Numbered from the stretch's first letter, positions 24,301 to 34,760 are shown. The stretch is 64,000 nt of DNA from Arbacia lixula (GCA_963669155.1 OZ022576.1:38099807-38163806), one strand, 5' to 3'. A program made the numbers and translations. Notes: generated by a model from the letters alone, not told the origin.

Positions 24301-24634
24301 TTCCTGGGTATATGTAATTTGGATTGTTTAGTAACGAGAATGGCAAGTTAATGATGCATTGAGAAGCAGGCAAATTACATGGCACGATTTGGGTCCTGTG
24401 CTCAACCACCAGTTACAAAGTGGGAAGGAAAGTTTTGTATCTAAATAGTCCCCAATCATTTTGAAATTGAAATTTCCTTTCATGTTTGTATCTTTGCAGG
24501 TGGAAAAGCATGACCATATCAATTTTGACAGCAGCAAAAGCCTTGAGTGGAGACCAGAAGATGAGATGAGTCGAGAAGCTCGGATCCTTAGAACACTTTT
24601 CCCATCTCACTCTACCTCGCAAATTGACCTTTAA
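15319..24634 (+). CDS. FHIT: Fhit, bis(5'-adenosyl)-triphosphatase (HIT family), complete in five coding exons
   Basis: Exons are 15319-15424, 16735-16880, 17423-17452, 18999-19067 and 24500-24634. All have GT/AG junctions and together encode 161 residues (human Fhit has 147). The start ATG has good context (agccATGg); an in-frame ATG lies 33 bp upstream at 15286. The protein opens [13 protein letters not shown], carries [11 protein letters not shown] (res 26-36) and AVERFHD, and has the histidine triad HVHVHV at residues 95-100. The catalytic His is expected at 97 (human His96). IYDE at 114-117 matches the human IYEE site (Tyr114). The C-terminus ([16 protein letters not shown]...) matches human SWRSEEEMAAEAAALR and then extends about 10 residues. 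Fhit hydrolyses Ap3A to AMP and ADP in the cytosol and is a tumour suppressor in mammals. Residue 94, just before the triad, is Trp where human has Lys. Exon 3 is only 30 nt. Confidence 0.95.
15757..15927. repeat. Palindromic MITE, family G, in FHIT intron 1
   Basis: Left end TGGGGACCGTTTCATGAAAG and right end CTTTTATAAAACGCCCCA are imperfect inverses, with internal TTGTCA/TGACAA repeats. A related element lies at 56243-56384. Interspersed repeat D begins right after its end. Confidence 0.6.
15930..16065 (+). repeat. Interspersed repeat D, copy 2, in FHIT intron 1
   Basis: Shares 'caaggtttgtccgagtagc', 'aacaactaat' and 'catacattac' in order with the core of the fold-back element at 10.6 kb and with the copies at 41.1 and 54.0 kb. 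Shorter and more diverged. Confidence 0.6.
17486..17530. repeat. AT dinucleotide tract in FHIT intron 3
   Basis: Mostly (AT)n, joining directly onto the tRNA-bearing element that starts near 17527. It may be the AT tail of a SINE. Confidence 0.8.
17527..17790 (-). mobile_element. tRNA-bearing repeat with terminal inverted repeats, copy 1 (FHIT intron 3)
   Basis: The left end TTTGTGAAAGAAATGGATGA (17531-17550) recurs inverted at 17724-17743 (TCATCCATTTCTTTCACAAA), enclosing a minus-strand tRNA-like core at 17632-17702. The tail 'aaataaaagagttgccaaag' just outside the right end is also found after copy 2. Either a tRNA-derived SINE whose neighbour has been rearranged, or a TIR element that carries a tRNA unit. 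Noncoding. Confidence 0.7.
17632..17702 (-). tRNA. tRNA-like gene with UCA anticodon, copy 1
   Basis: On the minus strand all 71 positions fold into a canonical cloverleaf. The acceptor is GTCTCTG/CAGAGAC (7 perfect pairs). The D arm is GTCT...AGGC. The anticodon stem CCAGC/GCTGG (5 perfect pairs) encloses loop GTTCAAA, and the T arm is CCGGG-TTCGATT-CCCGG. Both RNA polymerase III boxes are intact (TGGTCTAGTGG, GGTTCGATTCC). The anticodon, loop positions 34-36, is TCA, which would read the UGA stop codon. It is not tRNA-Sec: too short, with a 4-nt variable loop. It lies in a repeat, so it is probably a SINE head and not a translating tRNA, but the fold is undamaged. Confidence 0.65.
17955..18200 (+). 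mobile_element. tRNA-bearing repeat, copy 2 (FHIT intron 3)
   Basis: From 'gggtcgccttagccactaac' through the tRNA core, body (ttttttcggcatcacc...) and end (ttcatccatttctttcacaa, about 18131-18150) it matches copy 1 on the opposite strand. Its 5' inverted repeat is absent. The sequence after the end (aaataaaagagttgccaaag) has the same orientation as in copy 1, so the core is inverted relative to its flank between the two copies. Confidence 0.7.
17979..18049 (+). tRNA. tRNA-like gene with UCA anticodon, copy 2
   Basis: 71 nt, identical to copy 1 in acceptor, D and T arms and in the loop GTTCAAA. The anticodon stem is CCGGC/GCTGG, with one G-T pair. The anticodon is TCA. It faces away from copy 1; the 5' ends are about 276 bp apart. 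The caution about a SINE origin applies here too. Confidence 0.6.
20220..20360 (-). pseudogene. LINE reverse transcriptase fragment in FHIT intron 4
   Basis: The minus strand reads ...[20 protein letters not shown]..., close to the LDLTAAYDTVWHRGL motif of non-LTR retrotransposon reverse transcriptases (Jockey/CR1-like). Only about 45 residues are recognisable, and stops follow. A truncated dead copy lying antisense to FHIT. Confidence 0.65.
20970..21360 (+). repeat. Dispersed repeat I, copy 1, in FHIT intron 4
   Basis: Begins 'cccattcaggaccaagtccc', includes 'tggtttggggtgtaactatt' and 'cttcaaattggcaac', and ends near 'ccttcatccttaatgag'. An inverted relative lies at about 43905-44330. Family unknown, noncoding. 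Confidence 0.5.
21626..22980. repeat. MITE family A, copy 3, interrupted by another element
   Basis: Left arm 21626-21740 (ttaaagggaaatgctaccct...) and right arm about 22665-22980 (ending ggtgaacttgctctttaa) are the two halves of a family A element. They are separated by a 0.9-kb insertion. The whole lies in FHIT intron 4, between diverged direct repeats of about 70 bp. Confidence 0.75.
21741..22660. mobile_element. Tandemly built 'atgcctccgg' element, inserted in a family A MITE
   Basis: The ends ATGCCTCCGG and GGCGGAGGCAT form a short inverted repeat. The inside is about four to five diverged tandem units, each holding 'aatggtgcaattc.aaccaa', 'catggtacagagatg', 'atcacttcatgg.g.tagactgatg' and 'aaggtcagaggtcaatgaac'. 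Widespread repeats of this general type (gtccgtccg) are known in marine invertebrates. No coding capacity seen. Confidence 0.6.
23505..24018. repeat. MITE family A, copy 4, in FHIT intron 4
   Basis: Left end ATAAAGGGAAAGTGAACCTT and right end AGGTGTCCTCTTCCTTTAAC. The internal landmarks 'attagtgaagtttgacaaaa' and 'tgggagagcaattcgcaag' fit the family. Confidence 0.75.
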
Positions 24635-25479
24635 CCTCAATTTACTCATCTTTTATTCTTGATAAAGCAATAAGATATTATTCATGTAACCCTTATAAAA
24701 TATTTTTAGACCAGTATTCATTGTTTTAAGCAAGATTATTTTTGGCCTACCCAGCCACTGAACAGCTTATGTACATGCCGTTGGTAATCATAAGGTGCCT
24801 ATCAATCGTAGCTGGTTGTTTGCTGACATGTGCAGTGACCAAAACATTTCCATTGTGTGTCCACTCAAGGGTTTGTATTCTGTTGATATTGAAGACATGC
24901 TGTTGTGCACGCAGTGTGTATGATGGTACGAAGATTTCCTCCTGAGACGTACATACAATGTTCAGTAAAAAATCCTTATTTAGCAACACTTCTGCAATTA
25001 AGTTCCAGCAATACAATCTTAGATGGTATCGAACTAATGGTGGGAAGCATCCACATGCATTCAAATACCAAGACAAAGTACTTAACATAGAGTTCAAAGA
25101 AGCTGAGCTTGGTACATTTATGGTGACCAGGTTAATCCAAATCCCATTTGTGAAGAAGACACAAAAATTACAAATACTGAAAAGACATTGACAAAAATCA
25201 AATGTATTTTTTATCATGATATGAAGGTGTTATGATATTTGAATACAAATTAATATCTGATATATGTCATGTTAAGTGATGTGTCTTCATGTTTTGAATT
25301 AGTCAGAATTATATTTGTATTGCTTTTGTAAGTGCATTTTGAATATCAAATTGCCAAATGTCTTCAGGAAGGAAAAAGAAAAGATAATTTATAAGTTATA
25401 TGTGAGCAGTTTGCTCATCTATATAATTTATTTTTAAAATGGTACATGTTCAAATTTTAAGTCTACACAGAAGTTCTCC

Positions 25480-26310
25480 ATCTTCGTCAGTTGTTGAGGA
25501 GATATTATGGGTCAATGTTTCCTTGTCAACCGGTAATCTGAGGTTGCTCAAACATGGTTACAGGAGCACGATGATTGCCTAAAGTTTCCCTGCTGACTGT
25601 TAGCCACAGAGAGGCTTGACTTTAGTGGGCTAGATTACACAGAAGACTTGATCGTGGACACTGGCCACAAGTTGCCTTTGCCGACAAGAACCACTACATC
25701 CTTGATTGAACAGATGGAGTTTGTTGATTACCCATATAGAACCTTCGTCACAACTGCAAGGCACCTTAAGGTGATGGCAGCTCAGTGGTAATATGAGCCA
25801 TCATCCATCGTAGAGGAAACACATGACTTGTCTTTCTGGATGGAAACATTAACGCAGTTGTTCCCCAGGATAACTTGGAAAATTTCTGCCTTTCATATGC
25901 AAGACTAGTGTCTGGACACAAATTCCTACTGCGTGATGACAGTGATAGAACCAACAGGGCCGCTTCAGTGAGGGAAATCCCTTGGGCTGAGGGCATTGTG
26001 GAATTAACATACTATATACGCCATATATTTCGCGAGTCCAATTTTTTTTTCCGCTAATCGGGACTTCTCAACAATTTTGCGAGCGGTGAATTTCGCAATC
26101 GATGAGTACTAGTACTAGTAGTACATGTGCGCGTGCACATCATATTCATGTCACGATCAAGCGTGTTGTTTAACTTGCGAATAGCCCGACTCGCGAAAAT
26201 GAAAACCCCGCAAAATATATGCCGTATACATCAGTCTGGTTGTTCACTGGATATGAACCCCATAGAGCACGCTTGGGATGCCCTAGGCCGTGTCACCAAT
26301 GGCAAAGGTA
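25480..26310 (+). mobile_element. Decayed Tc1/mariner DNA transposon, interrupted by a MITE
   Basis: Translated fragments in shifting frames match a Tc1 transposase in order: LRLLKHGYRS, then HWPQVAFADKNH (around the first catalytic Asp), VFLDGNINAVVPQDNL, LLRDDSDRTNRAASV (second Asp region, DNARPH-like) and, after an insertion at 26014-26228, SPDMNPIEHAWDALGR (the Glu-bearing end). It carries several stops and frameshifts, so it is inactive. Its terminal repeats were not found. Confidence 0.8.
26014..26228. repeat. Short TIR MITE (family H) inserted in the Tc1 copy
   Basis: Left TATACGCCATATATTTCGCG and right CGCAAAATATATGCCGTATA are near-perfect inverses. Inside are further 'cgcgaa'-type repeats. 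It splits the transposase reading between the second Asp region and SPDMNPIEH. About 215 bp, noncoding. Confidence 0.8.
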
Positions 26311-26382
26311 TGACTCCTTTAAACTGTGCAGGAGTTGGCAGATACTCTGAGGGAAGAATGGGATCCTATGCCTGTTGATCTT

Positions 26383-26872
26383 GTTAAAGGGATAGTCTAC
26401 CCTAATGTTGGTTTCATTAAAAACAGAAACATGAAAGAAACATAATCGTGAAGGTTTGATGGAAATCCTTAAAAGGATTAAAAAGTTATGATCTTTTAAA
26501 ATTTTAATTTTTGTGCCATCACATGCAAGGTGCTCTCCCATATGTTGTGTGCTATATGATTCCATAAAAAAAAAAAAAATTCAGTTTTTCATAAAGGAAT
26601 AATTTTTTTTCAGAGAGGTATGTGTCTAAAAATGTGTTTCTGATAATGGATCAAATACACAGGTAAAATGATGCATATTCTTTTAAGAAAATAGACATTC
26701 ACAAAAATGTAGGAGAACATCTTGCATTTGACGTCACAAAATCAAAACTTCAAACAGTGGTAACTTTCTTATCCTTTGACAGATTTATATTAAATCTTCA
26801 CTTATATTTTTCTGTCCTGTTTCTGCTCTTATGAAAACCAACCTAATTTCAGGAATGGACTATCCTTTTAAT
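26383..26872. repeat. MITE family A, copy 5
   Basis: Ends TTAAAGGGATAGTCTACCCT and AATGGACTATCCTTTTAA. Both 'ctctcccatatgttgtgt' and 'gacgtcacaaaatcaaaac' are present. It begins about 70 bp beyond the Tc1 remnant. Confidence 0.8.
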
Positions 26873-27254
26873 AACGTAGAGTGGATAGCATGCCACAATG
26901 TCTGCATGCCCTGTTTTGGGCCAGGCTTGCCAGAGGTAGGCATACTGGCTATTAATGACTGATTGACAAAAAAGTAACCCAACTGTAATACAAGCTGATC
27001 CCTGAGATGATCCAAAACTTATTAACCTGGAAAACTGACAGTGATTAAAAAGAAATGTGCCATGATTCTTATTTTACTCTCTATTGTCATCATTGTCATG
27101 TTACGCTCAAAGTACTAACAAATTAGAAATGTGCGTAAGAGACATAGTGAAGGCTTAGGGGTTATTTGTACCATAAGTGTCATTATTAAATTAGATTGAA
27201 ATGATAGTGCTATGAGATTTGGTTGAAAAAAAAAATCCAAAAACTTTATGATTA

Positions 27255-29640
27255 GTAAGTGTGACTGCATGATGTGATTGTTGTATGTGGTTGATGCAGC
27301 TAGTAAGACTGATATTGGTGAAGTCAATATGTGTGACTGATGTTTCTAGTGTGCTTGATGTTGTTAGTGTGACTGATGTGGTTGATACAGTCTATGTGTC
27401 TAGTGTGGTGGTGTGGTTGTATTTAGTGTGACTTGAGTGGTTGGGGAAATTTATTTGTCTGATGTGTTTGATGTTAGTGTGACGTGAGTGGTTGGTGATG
27501 TGGCTGGTGTGGTTGGTGAAGTCTATAGTGTGGCTGGTGTGGTTGGTGAAGTCTATGTGTCTGATGTGTTTGAGTGTGACTGGTGTGGTTGGTGAAGTCT
27601 ATAGTGTGGCTGTTGTGGTTGATATTTTTATTGTGACTGAGTGGTTGGTGTGGTTGATGTTAGTGTGACTAATGTGGTTGGTGTGGCTGATGTTGTTAGT
27701 GTGACTATGTGGTTCATGAGGTCTATGTGTCTGGTGGGGCTAATGTGGTTGGTGTGGTTGATGTGTCTAGTGTGACTGATGTGGTTGATGAAGTTTGTGT
27801 CTAATGGGACTAATGTGGTTGATGTTTTTAGTGTGACGTGAGTGGTTGGTGAAGTGTTTATGTCTGATGTGGCTGGTGTGGTTGATGTTAGTGTGACTGG
27901 TGTGGTTGATGTTTCTGATGGGACTAATGTGGCTGGTGTGGTTGATGTGTCTAGTGTGACTGCATGTGGTTGATGTGCCTGATGGGGCTAATGTGGTTGA
28001 TGTTTGTAGTGTGACTGATGTGGTTGATGCAGTCTATGTGTCTAGTGTGGCGGCTGTGGTTGTATTTAGTGTGACGTGAGTGGTTGGGGAAGTGTATATG
28101 TCTGATATGGCTGGTGTGGTTGATGTTAGTGTGACTGGTGTGGTTGGTGAAGTGTATATTGTCTGATATGGCTGGTGTGGTTGATGTTGTTAGTGTGACT
28201 GGTGTGGTTGGTGAAGCCTATAGTGTGGCTGTTGTGGTTGATATTTTTAGTGTGACTGAGTGGTTGGTGTGGTTGATGTTAGTGTGACTAATGTGGCTGG
28301 TGTGGCTGATGTTGTTAGTGTGACTATGTGGTTCATGAGGTCTATGTGTCTGGTGGGGCTAATGTGGTTGGTGTGGTTGATGTGTCTAGTGTGACTGATG
28401 TGGTTGATGAAGTTTGTGTCTAATGGGACTAATGTGGTTGATGTTTTTAGTGTGACGTGAGTGGTTGGTGAAGTGTTTATGTCTGATGTGGCTGGTGTGG
28501 TTGATGTGTCTAGTGTGACTGCATGTGGTTGATGTGCCTGATGGGGCTAATGTGGTTGATGTTTGTAGTGTGACTGGTGTGGTTGGTGAAGCCTATGTGT
28601 CTCATGTCTTTGATGTTAGTGTGACGTGAGTGGTTGGTGAAGTGTATACAGTATGTCTGATATGGCTGGTGTGGTTGATGTTAGTGTGACTGGTGTGGTT
28701 GGTGAAGTCTATGTGTCTGATGTGTTTAAGTGTGACTGATGTGGTTGGTGAAGTGTATATGTCTGATATGGCTGGTGTGGTTGATGTTAGTGTGACTGGT
28801 GTGGTTGGTGAAGTCTATGTGTCTGATGTGTTTAAGTGTGACTGATGTGGTTGGTGAAGTGTATATTGTCTGATATGGCTGGTGTGGTTGATGTTAGTGT
28901 GACTGGTGTGGTTGGTGAAGTCTATGTGTCTGATGTGTTTAAGTGTGACTGATGTGGTTGGTGAAGTGTATATGTCTGATATGGCTGGTGTGGTTGATGT
29001 TAGTGTGACTGGTGTGGTTGGTGAAGTCTATGTGTCTGATGTGTTTAAGTGTGACTGATGTGGTTGGTGAAGTGTATATTGTCTGATATGGCTGGTGTGG
29101 TTGATGTTGTTAGTGTGACTGGTGTGGTTGGTGAAGTCTATGTGTCTGATGGGGCTAATGTGGTTGGTGTGGTTGATGTGTCTAATGTGACTGATGTGGT
29201 TGGTGAAGTGTTTGTCTGATATGGCTGGTGTGGTTGATGTTGTTAGTGTGACTGGTGTGGTTGGTGAAGCCTATAGTGTGGCTGTAGTGGTTGATATTTT
29301 TAGTGTGACTGAGTGGTTGGTGTGGTTGATGTTCGTGTGGCTGGTGTGGTTGATGTTGGTGTGACTAATGTGGTTGATGTGGCTGATGTTGTTAGTGTGA
29401 CTGATGTGGTTGATGTGTCTGATGGGGCTAATGTGGTTGGTGTGGTTGATGTGTCTCGTGTGACTGATGTGGTTGATGTGTCTGATGGGACGAATGTGGT
29501 TGGTGTGGTTGATGTTAGTGTGACTGATGTGGTTGATGTGTCTGATGGGGCTAATGTGGTTGGTGTAGTTGATGTGTCTAGTGTGACTGATGTGGTTGAT
29601 GTGTCTGATGGGACTAATGTGGTTGGTGTGGTTGATGTTT
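27255..29640. repeat. 2.4-kb hierarchical minisatellite (GT-rich)
   Basis: Built from variants of 'gtgtgactgatgtggttgatg'. Two higher orders are visible. A roughly 106-bp unit (gatatggctggtgtggttga ... gaagtgtatat) repeats about four times between 28656 and 29100. A roughly 300-bp block at 27604-27900 recurs about 619 bp further on at 28221-28515. The last 340 bp has units in multiples of three, so both strands read open: 140 Thr/Ser-rich residues on minus and 157 Val/Asp-rich on plus. I do not regard these as genes. Confidence 0.9.
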
Positions 29641-29977
29641 TTCTCGCAATGATGGATGATGCGGTGGGTTCAGGGGATACATCTGCTCGGCCGTGCGACC
29701 CCCGTGCATTTCTAGTTTGCAATGGTGGTTTTATTAACTTAATATATGTACTAAACCTGCACTTAATGGGATGCCAACTAAAATGACAAGAATCATTGAT
29801 TTAATAGAATTGATTTTGTCCACTTAATTAATGCAAATAATTAAAATCACCCTCTGTTGGATTCTGTGATGAAAATCAATGACTATGTGACAGCATCAGA
29901 TGATGTATTTTGCGCCCCATTATTGTGTTAGTACACAGTCTAAGTTAAACTACCATTGTGAATATGGGATTTTACGA

Positions 29978-30461
29978 TTAAAGGGATAGTTTACCCTGAA
30001 ATTAAGTTGGTTTCAATAGAAAAAAAGACACATGAATGAAATATATTAGTGAAGGTTTGATGCAAATCTGTCAAAGGATAAGAAAGTTACGATCTTTTCA
30101 AATTTTGATTTTGTAACAATCACATTCACGGTGTTCTCCCATATGTTGTGTACTTTTTTTTTAATGTGCATTTTCTAAAAAAAGATATGCATCCTTTTAC
30201 CTGTGCACTTGATTCATTAAAAGAAATATGTTTTTACACACTTCCTTCTATGAAAAAAACAATTTCTTGGTCACAAACAGAAAAAAGCAATGTTGCACAA
30301 AACATAAGGGAGAGCACCTCACACTCAGGTGACGTCACAAAGTTGAAATTTCAAAAGATCATAACTTTCTTATACTTTGACAGATTTTCGTCAAACCACT
30401 TTCTATCATGTTTCTGCTTTTATTGAAACCAACTTATCTTCAGGGTGAACTATCCCTTTAA
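29978..30461. repeat. MITE family A, copy 6 (best preserved)
   Basis: Ends TTAAAGGGATAGTTTACCCT and AGGGTGAACTATCCCTTTAA are perfect inverses over the outer 13 bp and similar for about 150 bp. It gives the clearest consensus for the family and suggests TTAA at the target. Confidence 0.85.
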
Positions 30462-30556
30462 CATTATCAGTAACATCCCCCTCATTATTCCCATCACCAT
30501 TATCATCAGAAGCATCATGGATGTCATTACCCTTATGACCATCATCTACATTACTT

Positions 30557-30795
30557 TTGCCCTACTCTGAAAAAAGGAAGCAACTATTAGACTTATGAAT
30601 GAGCCAAATGTATCTGTCACTTGCATTGGCATCAGTGCGACACCACATCCTGTTCAATTGAATATCTCCAGCAAGATTGACATTTCTTCTCCAGATTGTG
30701 TCTGTATGTAGGGAATGCTGTGGACAATCTACAAGCACTGATAACCCAAATTCGAGTGATTTGTCACTTGCTTCTTTTTGTCAAAGTAGGGCAGA
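30557..30795. repeat. TIR MITE, family E, copy 2
   Basis: Left TGCCCTACTCTGAAAAAAGG, right CTTTTTGTCAAAGTAGGGCA. Its inside is the reverse complement of the copy at 619-866 (tgcattggcatcagtgc against gcactgatgccagtgca). Confidence 0.7.
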
Positions 30796-30799
30796 CTTT

Positions 30800-33700
30800 A
30801 ATTCTCTTTGCCTTCTCTTCCGCCATCTCTCCATTCCTCTCCTCTCGTCCTAATCTATCCATCCTTCTTCTAGCCCATCACTCTTCAAGTAGCACAACCC
30901 AACTACACATATTCATACATCATGCACACTGTGTGTCATTTTGTTGTGGAACCAGAACACATTTATTGGACTGTGAGCTCGCAAAATAAAAAGGAACAGA
31001 CAAAGAAGATACAGCGTGGAGCAGTAGAATAAAGGAAGAGGACCTTGAGATAAAATGGCTTCCTCAACAGTCCTCAATAAATACCCCAAGCTACCATAGA
31101 TTAAACAAAACATCAAATTAACTGCCCAGTAATTACCAACCAAATGATCAAAGTGTAGGCGTTAAATATACAACTGGGCCTGAAAATTCTAGCTACTGTA
31201 ATATTAGACTATAATAGAAAATCAACTCGTTAATAGAAAATTCTCGCTCAAAATGTTCATGTCGTAGCATTGCAAGTTCACAATCGAGATCTAGAGCAGT
31301 CTCCATACTATCGTATGTGCACATTATAAATGTGAGGTTAAAAATTCCTATACAGTTTGCCAAAATATCAAATAATGAAAAACAGATTCAAATAAAAAAA
31401 GAGACATGATTTATATGTGCATACATGGTTCTGATACAGACGACCACTGCTTAATGAATGATTACATAGTAATAAGTGTATGATCACAATACCCAATGCC
31501 ATAAATACTATACCCATTCATGCCATGGTTAACGTTTGGTATGAATATCGTACATTTAATAATTCCTGTATATAGACCACTACAATAATAGCAAAGTCAC
31601 ATTCTTTGCATCATGATTTCTCGCATGGCTCCACTGAGCAATGCTTATAATACATGAAAAATACATAGCCAGTTGACTCGCCAGACCTTAGCGGACATTA
31701 GTGTCATCACAGCAGCCACATCTTGCATGTCTCGTGCGGATATGTACTACAATCTGGCAAGTACTATATACAATTTTACATATGTCTTTCTACTCAAGTA
31801 TAAATACATCTCTACAAGAATATGATAGGGCTTAAACAGACCTCCGTAGATAGCAATTTGAACACCTATGATTCTTATCAAAATACATGTTTTAATCAGG
31901 TAATTCCTTTCCTATTAATAAAGCTAAGGGTATGATACATGACACACATGGATTAAGGTATTGAATATATGGAAAATGCACAACTTAAAATTTCTTCAAA
32001 ATAAAATAAATATGCCTTCAAATAAATATAAGAAATTAAAAATCCTTAACGAAAAACTTCAAGTGATTTTTTTTTTTTAATTTTTGCTAATACTTAGATG
32101 ACATGGAAAAAATTTAGCAAATCACAATGATACATCCTGAGCAGATGTCAAAATGGTACTCATGATTTTGTGGGAAAGATGTCTTTTGAACCAAAATTAT
32201 ATGAATACAAACCTTGGAGAAATCAAGAAAGCACATTGAGGTAATCTCATGCACCTCATTCAACAAAAGCTCATGTGGAAATCTCTAAATTTGAAGCATT
32301 TATATGGAATATGACATGGTTCACATTATTTCTCGATAACAAACTGGGCAACATGTATGCAAGGAAGGAAGCTTTAGTAATGAAGACAAGATTAAAGTAT
32401 CTCGCTGTGCTTATGTGGCAGTTCTGATGCAACAAACTTTTAAATCCATACTTTTTTCAATGATTATTTTACCTTTAAATGAGACTTGCAAAGCAGTTGG
32501 ATCATGGAAATTTTACCAAAATATGGGTAACTGGTATTTCAAAACAAAAGTATCAGCAAATATTACGTACCAGAGCTTGGGAATATTTTGTTACCAGTGA
32601 AAATACCGGAAATCATTTGATGTCACGTTTTGTTTGTATGCAATCATGTGTGACATGAATTGCAGTTTGAAAATTAAATTTAAAGGATTTTTTTACCCAT
32701 TGCATCCCATCAACTCATTGCAAAGCAAAAGATCTCTGTGCATGAAAAAATTGTACTTGGGGATTTTATATGTCAGAACTTGGGAATATTTTGTTACCAG
32801 TGAAAATAACGGAAATCATTTGATGTCACGGTTTGTTTATAATAGTAGTATGCAATCATGTGTGACATGAATTGCAGTTTGAAAATTAAATTTAAAGCAC
32901 TTTTTTACCCATTGCATCCCATCAACTCATTGCAAAGAAAAAGATCTCTGTCCATGAAAAAATTGTACTCGGGGATTTTATATGTCGGCTTGCTCCACAT
33001 GACACACATCTTTTATCTAGATGCAGTTTGATTCGATAAATGGTATATTTTACAGGCTGAAAAAAATAATACCAAACATTACATAAACATACTTATAGCC
33101 AATGTTTTAGTTGGACCATGTGCTAGGTTGACTTTAATTATACAGTGCGTTACGCACTTTGACGCACATCTTTTCAAAGGGGAGAAAATCTAGATGAAAT
33201 CTATCGAATGAATAGCAACGCTCTTGTCAACTGCATTCAAAAGTGTTGATACAAATAGTGGGCCAAGCTGGCAGAGGTTTTACATGTTCAAGACAGGTGG
33301 AAACTAGCTCATAACAACTTGAGATTTGTCACGTCAGATCAACATTTGTTGTTCTTGAACTAATACAAATATCTCTTGAGCATTCTTCAGCTGAGAATGT
33401 GCATCCAGCGTCTCCCACCCCCTCAGATTGTCTGGATGGCATCTGCTGACATTTTCCTCTCTTCAGCTTCACAGCATTTGCATCTTTCTGTCAATTTGGC
33501 CAGACAAAAATAAAGCCCCCATTCTTGAGCTCAAGTGAGCTGAATTTGATGTTCTCGAACATCTAATACCTCAACAAATAGGGTAGGATTCTCACTCTAC
33601 CCCTATTTCTCTTTCACTCCCTGTTTGGTGCTCTAAGTAGTGTGACAGGCATCATTATTTTACCCCTCTTTCTCTAGCTCTCTTCCTCATTTACAACAAA
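30800..33700. other. AT-rich intergenic stretch, no gene recognised
   Basis: No supported exon on either strand. Contains the tandem duplication at 32572-32984. The rest looks unique. Confidence 0.5.
32572..32984 (+). repeat. Tandem duplication, two units of ~203 bp
   Basis: Unit 1 starts 'cagagcttgggaatattttg' at 32571 and unit 2 'cagaacttgggaatattttg' at 32774. Both run to 'ggattttatatgtc'. They differ by a few substitutions and a short insertion in unit 2 ('ataatagtag'). A local segmental duplication. Confidence 0.9.
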
Positions 33701-34670
33701 TGTAATTCCTTTTTTTATCCCCCAGATACATGAATATATACTTTAGCACATGTATGCAGTCCTTTCTATCTCCCCCTCTTTCTCTCCCACTCTTGTTTCT
33801 TCCCTTTAGCAGATTAAATGTGAACTCTGTCCATCTCCCCCATCCTTCTTTCTCTCTCGTTGTCTGTCTGTCTGTCTCTCTCTCTCCACTGATCCATGAG
33901 GGTCGAGATGACTATTGGGTAGAACCTGGGCATCACGTGGGTGGAGGTAAATGGATTCAGCAATGGGGAATTGTTGAACGCTGTAACCAGGTTGCGATTA
34001 ACGTCACAAGTACTCGCTTGTCCCCTGGGTATTATCCTCCCCAACAAACCCAACTTTCCCTTCCTATTCCATACCCCGTCACTGCCTCCCATGCACATTC
34101 TGTCAAACATGTGTTTTGGTACAGACTAGAGCGCAGAATATTTAACATCCCAGTACCCATTTAGAAATCATGCATTCAACAATACTGTTCCCCCCCCCAA
34201 AAAAAAAAGCCAGTGTTATATTCTCCACTAATTCTATGCACAAATTCATGACTGCTCTCCGATAAAACGATCTTTGTGTTTGACAAAGGAATGGGAGATA
34301 ACCCATATATATAAAATGTATCGGGCCAAGGAATATCGGGAACAATTCATGGTGTATAATACCATTAATGGCGTATGTTTCACAACCTGCACAAATTGAA
34401 TTGGTTCACTAACTGAGGAAAATGCCAAAGTGGTTATGCAAGTTCAGTGCATGTGTAACCTGATGGTATTGCACTCAGAATCCTGAAACGATTTGCAGTC
34501 GATCGTGAAGCAAGAGTGAAGAAAAAAGGCAGCACTGGAGGTTGGATGACAGGGAGTCATTTTATGATGTGGAACGGTTGTGATCATCTCTCATTTAAAC
34601 TTCATTTGTGATTCTCATTTCACGGAGATTGACTGTGGAGACCAAGAGGGGAAAGAGGAAGTAAGCAAGC

Positions 34671-34673
<3 letters not shown>

Positions 34674-34753
<80 letters not shown>

Positions 34754-34760
34754 GGGGGGG
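34674..34760. repeat. (GA)n microsatellite
   Basis: Nearly pure GA for about 70 bp, then degenerate purine-rich sequence to about 34865. The complementary CT tract lies at 34940-35047. Confidence 0.9.

Noticed and set aside
27255-29640. CRISPR-like or gene-coding interpretation of the GT-rich array
   Set aside because: Units have no unique spacers and vary in length. The open frames are low complexity and present on both strands, so it is a minisatellite.
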